13,028 nt of DNA, taken from assembly GCA_027579435.1 (NCBI GenBank), contig JANBPK010001741.1, positions 1 to 13,028 on the forward strand. The letters run 5' to 3'. Positions 9,428 through 13,028 of this stretch are shown one piece after another (position 1 is the first letter of the stretch; each line of letters starts with the position of its first letter). The DNA comes from Candolleomyces eurysporus (lineage: Eukaryota > Basidiomycota > Agaricomycetes > Agaricales > Psathyrellaceae). Made by a program: the position numbers and the translations under genes. A model generated the notes under the pieces. It was not told where the DNA came from. It did no database searches and saw only the letters and a list, made by a program, of their open reading frames with translations.

Positions 9428-9454
9428 CTACCCAGGTGTATGAAGGGTAAACCG
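9428..9454 (-). repeat. Right terminal inverted repeat, 27 bp
   Basis: Exact reverse complement of the left repeat 3617-3643. It is preceded by a GGCAGATAAC-like subterminal motif and followed directly by the duplicated CAGGCT. Confidence 0.93.
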
Positions 9455-9460
9455 CAGGCT
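9455..9460. repeat. Right target-site duplication CAGGCT
   Basis: Second copy of the 6-bp repeat seen at 3611-3616. It lies 28-33 nt upstream of the tRNA-Glu gene. Confidence 0.85.
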
Positions 9461-9487
9461 GTATGCATGAGGCTACATCACCTGAAA

Positions 9488-9559
9488 TCCGATATGGTGT
9501 AACGGCTAACATTACCGCCTTTCACGCGGTAGCTCGGGGTTCGATTCCCCGTATCGGAA
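9488..9559 (+). tRNA. trnE-UUC: tRNA-Glu (anticodon UUC)
   Basis: A complete 72-nt cloverleaf without intron or encoded CCA. The acceptor stem is TCCGATA/TATCGGA with discriminator A. The D stem is GTGT/ACAT. The anticodon stem ACCGC/GCGGT has loop CTTTCAC, anticodon TTC at 9521-9523. The T arm is CGGGG-TTCGATT-CCCCG. Internal promoter elements are present: a B box GGTTCGATTCC at 9538-9548 and an A box in the D arm. It decodes GAA/GAG glutamate codons. It is transcribed away from the transposon that ends 33 nt upstream. Confidence 0.97.
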
Positions 9560-9568
9560 CGTCTTTGA

Positions 9569-9573
9569 TTTTT
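9569..9573 (+). terminator. RNA polymerase III terminator (T5)
   Basis: A run of five T starts 10 nt after the mature tRNA-Glu 3' end. T4 or longer on the non-template strand is the standard Pol III stop. Confidence 0.8.
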
Positions 9574-9810
9574 GTCTTTCCTCTTTCTTCTCTTCTTGAA
9601 CCCATTTCTGACGGTACTTTACGTTCAGCAAATTCCCTTCCTGTAGCATTTCAGCATCTCCTATGTTTGAGGATCCCTTGATGGCTATCAACTTCCATCA
9701 GCACACGGATGCTTCCTCGGCCGCAGCGCGCGCTTGCATTCCTTTTCCGACAGATACAATGTTCGATTTCGGCATTTTACAGCTTCCTTCCCTCTTCTTC
9801 TCCTTCGTAT

Positions 9811-12800
9811 ATGTCTCTGGTGATACAAACGAAGAAAGGCAAACTGGCTCAGGGGCAGAGTCCTCAGTTGACTGTCTCGAAGCACCTCGGAGGTAGGCGC
9901 GTTTGACCGAACAACTTCCCCAAAAATGCACTGATGTATCTCCTGATTAGAGGCCGCTGCCTTGAACAGAAAGCCAGAGGAATGGGACGAGCTATGGGAT
10001 TCCTTTGATCGGTACTACATAGAGAATGAGAAGGTTATCATGGCAGCCGCGCAACTCGATTTGACAGAGGTCGGGCAGGGCTCCTCGAAAAAGGCTCTTC
10101 GATACGAGGCTGCCATGACCAGCTTTCTAGAAAACTCGAAGACGATTTTACACGGACTACAGTTTCTGAGTGAGATTCATCCGGCAATATCAGGTATGTC
10201 TTCGAGATACATTGCATTCTTGTTAAATGTTTGGGTCTAACGGCGAGTTCGCAGTTGCCGTTGGGGCCTTCGCCGCTGTCATCAAGATTGAACTCATTCG
10301 GAGGGATAACAACGGGAAGGCAATGAGTGTGAAATTGCAGATGCAGAATCTCATGTGTACGCTATTCCAGTGAGTCTGCGACTCGCTAGTGCTTGGCCCT
10401 TCGTCCGATTGCATTCGTAGGATTCGAAACCTGAGAACCGAACGGCACGACTTTACAACCAGCGCTCGATTGGCGAGTATGATGTCCATCATCGCGGAGG
10501 AGATTAAGGCTTGCGGAAGCGACCTGAGCTACTATCAGGACAAGAAACTAATATGTACGCGGCCTCTCTTGTTATGCGATCAGTCGACTAAAGGTCCGCC
10601 ATAGCCCGGCTTATCCATGCTCAATTCTTCGAACAACGTCTGGCTTCCCATATCACCACATTTGCAGAGCGAAGATCCGAACTCGAACTACTCATTGCCT
10701 CGTATACCGCCGGACGTGTGCACGAGACCGCCGAAATGGTGTCCCGTGTGGAGTTCAAGGTCGACAGTCTCCTCGGCTTTCTGCACCGGCTTGAAAGCGT
10801 TCGCGAAAAGGAAGCGGTCAGGTTCATCGAAAGCAATGGAGGGATTGAGCACTGCATCTATCACGACGGAATACTGGAAGAGCTGCTCACTAAAACTGGA
10901 GAGCCCATCGAGGACATGACGGATGAGGAAAAGAAAAAGTTAAAAACCCAGTTGGCTAAGGAATTGACTGAGAACGTCGAAGAGCTCCTCAAGAAGAATA
11001 TGGCCAACTTCGAGGGAATGCTTAGGATCCAGAATAACAACATCCAACACATGGCGCATCTCATGGAGAACCAGACGTCGCAGATCCTGAAGATGTCGAA
11101 TGAGATCACTATGATGTTCCCCGGAATGAGGAAGCACGTCCTTTTGACTGATCCGGTGGGTACCAGCATCGTTTACCTTCGAGTCTCTGTGACACTCACG
11201 CGTGCTCCAGATGCTGCAAAAGATTTGGATGGAAATGGTTCGTTCCTCATGCCCGTCATCAAGTCGTGTCATTCATCTCTACCTACAGGGCCTACGACAA
11301 AGTGTCAAAGCCAAGAAATTCGTTCTCACCTTCAAGGACTATCATATCCGAATGAATCCTCCCAAATCATCAACTATCCTGGCCACCCCAAATATTCATA
11401 TTGTTGAATTACCTCCCTCGACTGATCTCGAGAGCTCTCTCTCGAAACCGGTCAACCAAGCCGACACCCTTTTGCTCGGTACATCATATCTGGAACGGGA
11501 GGCGACGGATGATGAATGGGCGCTGGACTACATCGACGTTGTTCACCTCGACCCTATCGTTGAAGCTATTGACGACGACTTCTCAGGATTCATCAGTATT
11601 CACGAGGCCAATAGATTTGCAGTCGCCCGTCCAAAGGGTTGGAGGTACGTTCACTCCGTAGGATGCATAGGGCGACAACTCATTCTCTCCCGCTTCTAGC
11701 CTTCTCCGATGGTTCGCGTACTGGGCCGCAGGTGAGTCGAAGCCCCATTCAGATAGAACATCTCCCAACTCTCTTGTCCGTAGGATGGGCGATAAGCGTG
11801 AAAAGATACAGGGATCAAATCTACGAGCTCGTGCAGGAAATCTTCAAAGCTCGGCTGGACGTGCTGCCCTGTAACAGAACCATCGTTAGCGACTATCTCG
11901 ATAGCTCTGCTTTCCAGTCCCTCGATAGTCTTCTCCGATCAACCCAGCCGCGTATTGGGGAATATGACTCCACAGACCCCAAGCTTAAGGAGCTCATTTC
12001 GAATTTGGATGAACAGCAGGAAGAGCGGCTTCTTTCCAATCTAAAAGACCTCAAGTACAACGTTTCCTCGACCGACCAAGTGACTTTGGTTACTGGGCCA
12101 GGGCGGGTCGAGCGTGTATGTGTGATTCTCAGTTTCCCTCGATCTATCCGAACTGATTCGCGACCCCTCAGTTTGCGTTCCCCCTAATCTACCTGTTGCT
12201 CAAGCATCATCTAAATGTCATCCGACTGTCCTCGCAATATCGGCTCTGTTGGCTTGAGATGTCAGCCCATTCTTCCTCGTTACTCAATGTTCTCAATTCT
12301 CTCAGGCAAAGAGCAGAGAAGTTGGAGGGTAAGTTCTTGCTTCTCTCTTCGCCTATAAAGCTCTGACATTTCGCCCAAAGCTATCTTTAGACAGAAATCA
12401 CGAAGTATTCAAGACCAGTTCAAGAAGTTCTCTTTCGGAATGGTAAACCGTCCTTCTCGTCATTCGGATGCTGACGTTGACTCACTTCTCTCAGTTCGAA
12501 CGTTTCAACTCGCCTGAGCCCTATGCAGTTAAGAACAATTCAATGCTCGCATCTCACCACGAGCTGTCTCAATCTCACGTGCACGAGAGTAACGCGGACG
12601 ACACCGAATCGAGCTCTAAACCCGGATCCAAATCGGAAGCATCCTCCTCAAAAGCCATCCTAACTGAAGCCGACCTGGAAGCGTTGAAATATCTCGCTCA
12701 AGACCTTGACCGTGAGGATGATCGACCCAAATGGGAAGCCGATCAACATATTAGCATCAACGACTTTGCGTCACCCGTCGGCGGATCCCAGATTCTCAGC

Positions 12801-13028
12801 ACAATTGCAGGTGGATGGACGGGGCGCATGTATCGAGATCGAAATTTACCTGTCATGCAGAAGGACCTCACTGTAGTTCGATTCGACCTTCCTCGAGAAC
12901 CCACTGCGACCGAGTTCGAGGGCGTCCTCGAAGGATGGACAGGCTCGGGGAAGGTGAAAGGTATCATTGAACGGGGAAGGCCACTCGTAAGAGCCGAAGG
13001 CGCTGAAGATGCTGGTGGCGATAACGGC
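9811..13028 (+). CDS. EF-hand domain protein, 5' part (12 exons, truncated by window)
   Basis: Exons: 9811-9892, 9951-10193, 10255-10369, 10421-10554, 10605-11155, 11211-11237, 11289-11644, 11700-11731, 11784-12115, 12172-12328, 12381-12442, 12495-13028+. They give 875 in-phase codons with no stop, so the 3' end lies beyond the window. Introns are 50-61 nt. The ATG follows a CT-rich tract (about 9783-9806) and gives MSLVIQTKKGK. One canonical EF-hand loop, DDDFSGFISIHE, lies at about residues 479-490, with Asp at 1 and 3, Ser at 5, Gly at 6, Ile at 8 and Glu at 12, so Ca2+ binding is likely. Residues about 298-360 are Lys/Glu-rich and probably coiled coil. A Trp-rich hydrophobic stretch LLRWFAYWAAGWAI follows near 505-518. 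A Ser-rich linker comes before a C-terminal segment starting GGWTGRMYRD. The layout matches a large agaricomycete family annotated only as EF-hand domain-containing protein. Its cellular role is unknown to me. Confidence 0.85.

Larger units (their letters stand above)
3617..9454 (-). mobile_element. Complete cut-and-paste-type DNA transposon, 5,838 bp
   Basis: The element is bounded by perfect 27-bp terminal inverted repeats beginning CGGTTTACCC and flanked by the 6-bp direct repeat CAGGCT. Inside is a single multi-exon gene of about 1,560 codons on the minus strand, with features of a DDE-type transposase plus an RNase D/WRN-like exonuclease. Only 166 bp separate the left repeat from the stop codon. 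About 415 bp separate the right repeat from the start codon, and that region holds a structured subterminal repeat. Perfect termini, an intact duplication and an open gene (apart from one N) suggest a recent insertion. The strand given is that of the gene. I do not recognise a named superfamily: it lacks the CxC clusters of KDZ elements and the terminal CACTA of CACTA/Plavaka elements. Whether it still moves cannot be judged from one copy. Confidence 0.9.

Noticed and set aside
3617..9454. Assignment to KDZ, Plavaka/CACTA or Helitron elements
   Set aside because: No CxC cysteine clusters, no CACTA termini, and no Rep/helicase domains; clear inverted repeats with a target duplication exclude Helitron.

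Overview
The window looks like a draft assembly of a basidiomycete fungus, most likely a mushroom-forming agaricomycete. All three protein genes are cut by many short introns, mostly 50-60 nt with GT..AG ends. Two of them belong to families I know only from Basidiomycota: a DUF6533-type membrane protein and a large EF-hand protein. The four N characters (3570-3571, 6676, 7155) are assembly ambiguities.

Layout. Bases 1-1093 hold no convincing gene, but contain a decayed tandem repeat and a cluster of ACCAACCTGT motifs. Bases 1094-2871 (+) carry a 14-exon gene for a 325-residue multi-pass membrane protein with a DUF6533 signature. Bases 2872-3610 are gene-free. Bases 3617-9454 are a complete 5,838-bp DNA transposon. 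It has perfect 27-bp terminal inverted repeats (3617-3643 and 9428-9454) and is flanked by the 6-bp direct repeat CAGGCT (3611-3616 and 9455-9460). A tRNA-Glu(UUC) gene starts 33 nt beyond its right end (9488-9559). Bases 9811-13028 (+) carry the first 12 exons (875 codons) of a single-EF-hand protein gene that runs off the right edge.

The transposon is the main interest. It has one gene, on the minus strand, 11 exons from 9012 to 3810, giving about 1,560 residues. Domains in order: two AT-hook-like motifs; an acidic linker; a zinc-ribbon domain resembling DUF6729; the first part of an RNase H/DDE-like fold (Asp489/490 and Asp558/559); a complete DnaQ/RNase D/WRN-type 3'-5' exonuclease (Asp631/Glu633, Asp690, Tyr766/Asp770); a beta-rich segment; a helical segment; an RGTNNVEGGPH motif whose Glu1165 could be the third DDE acid; and a C-terminal Cys cluster. 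I infer a DDE transposase with an exonuclease inserted between its second and third catalytic acids. I do not recognise it as a named superfamily. The gene is open throughout except for one spurious N, so the copy looks young and possibly autonomous.

The two flanking host genes show no functional link to each other. The tRNA may matter only as the landing site. The gene models were spliced by eye from phase, splice sites and family resemblance; no alignment or transcript data were available.
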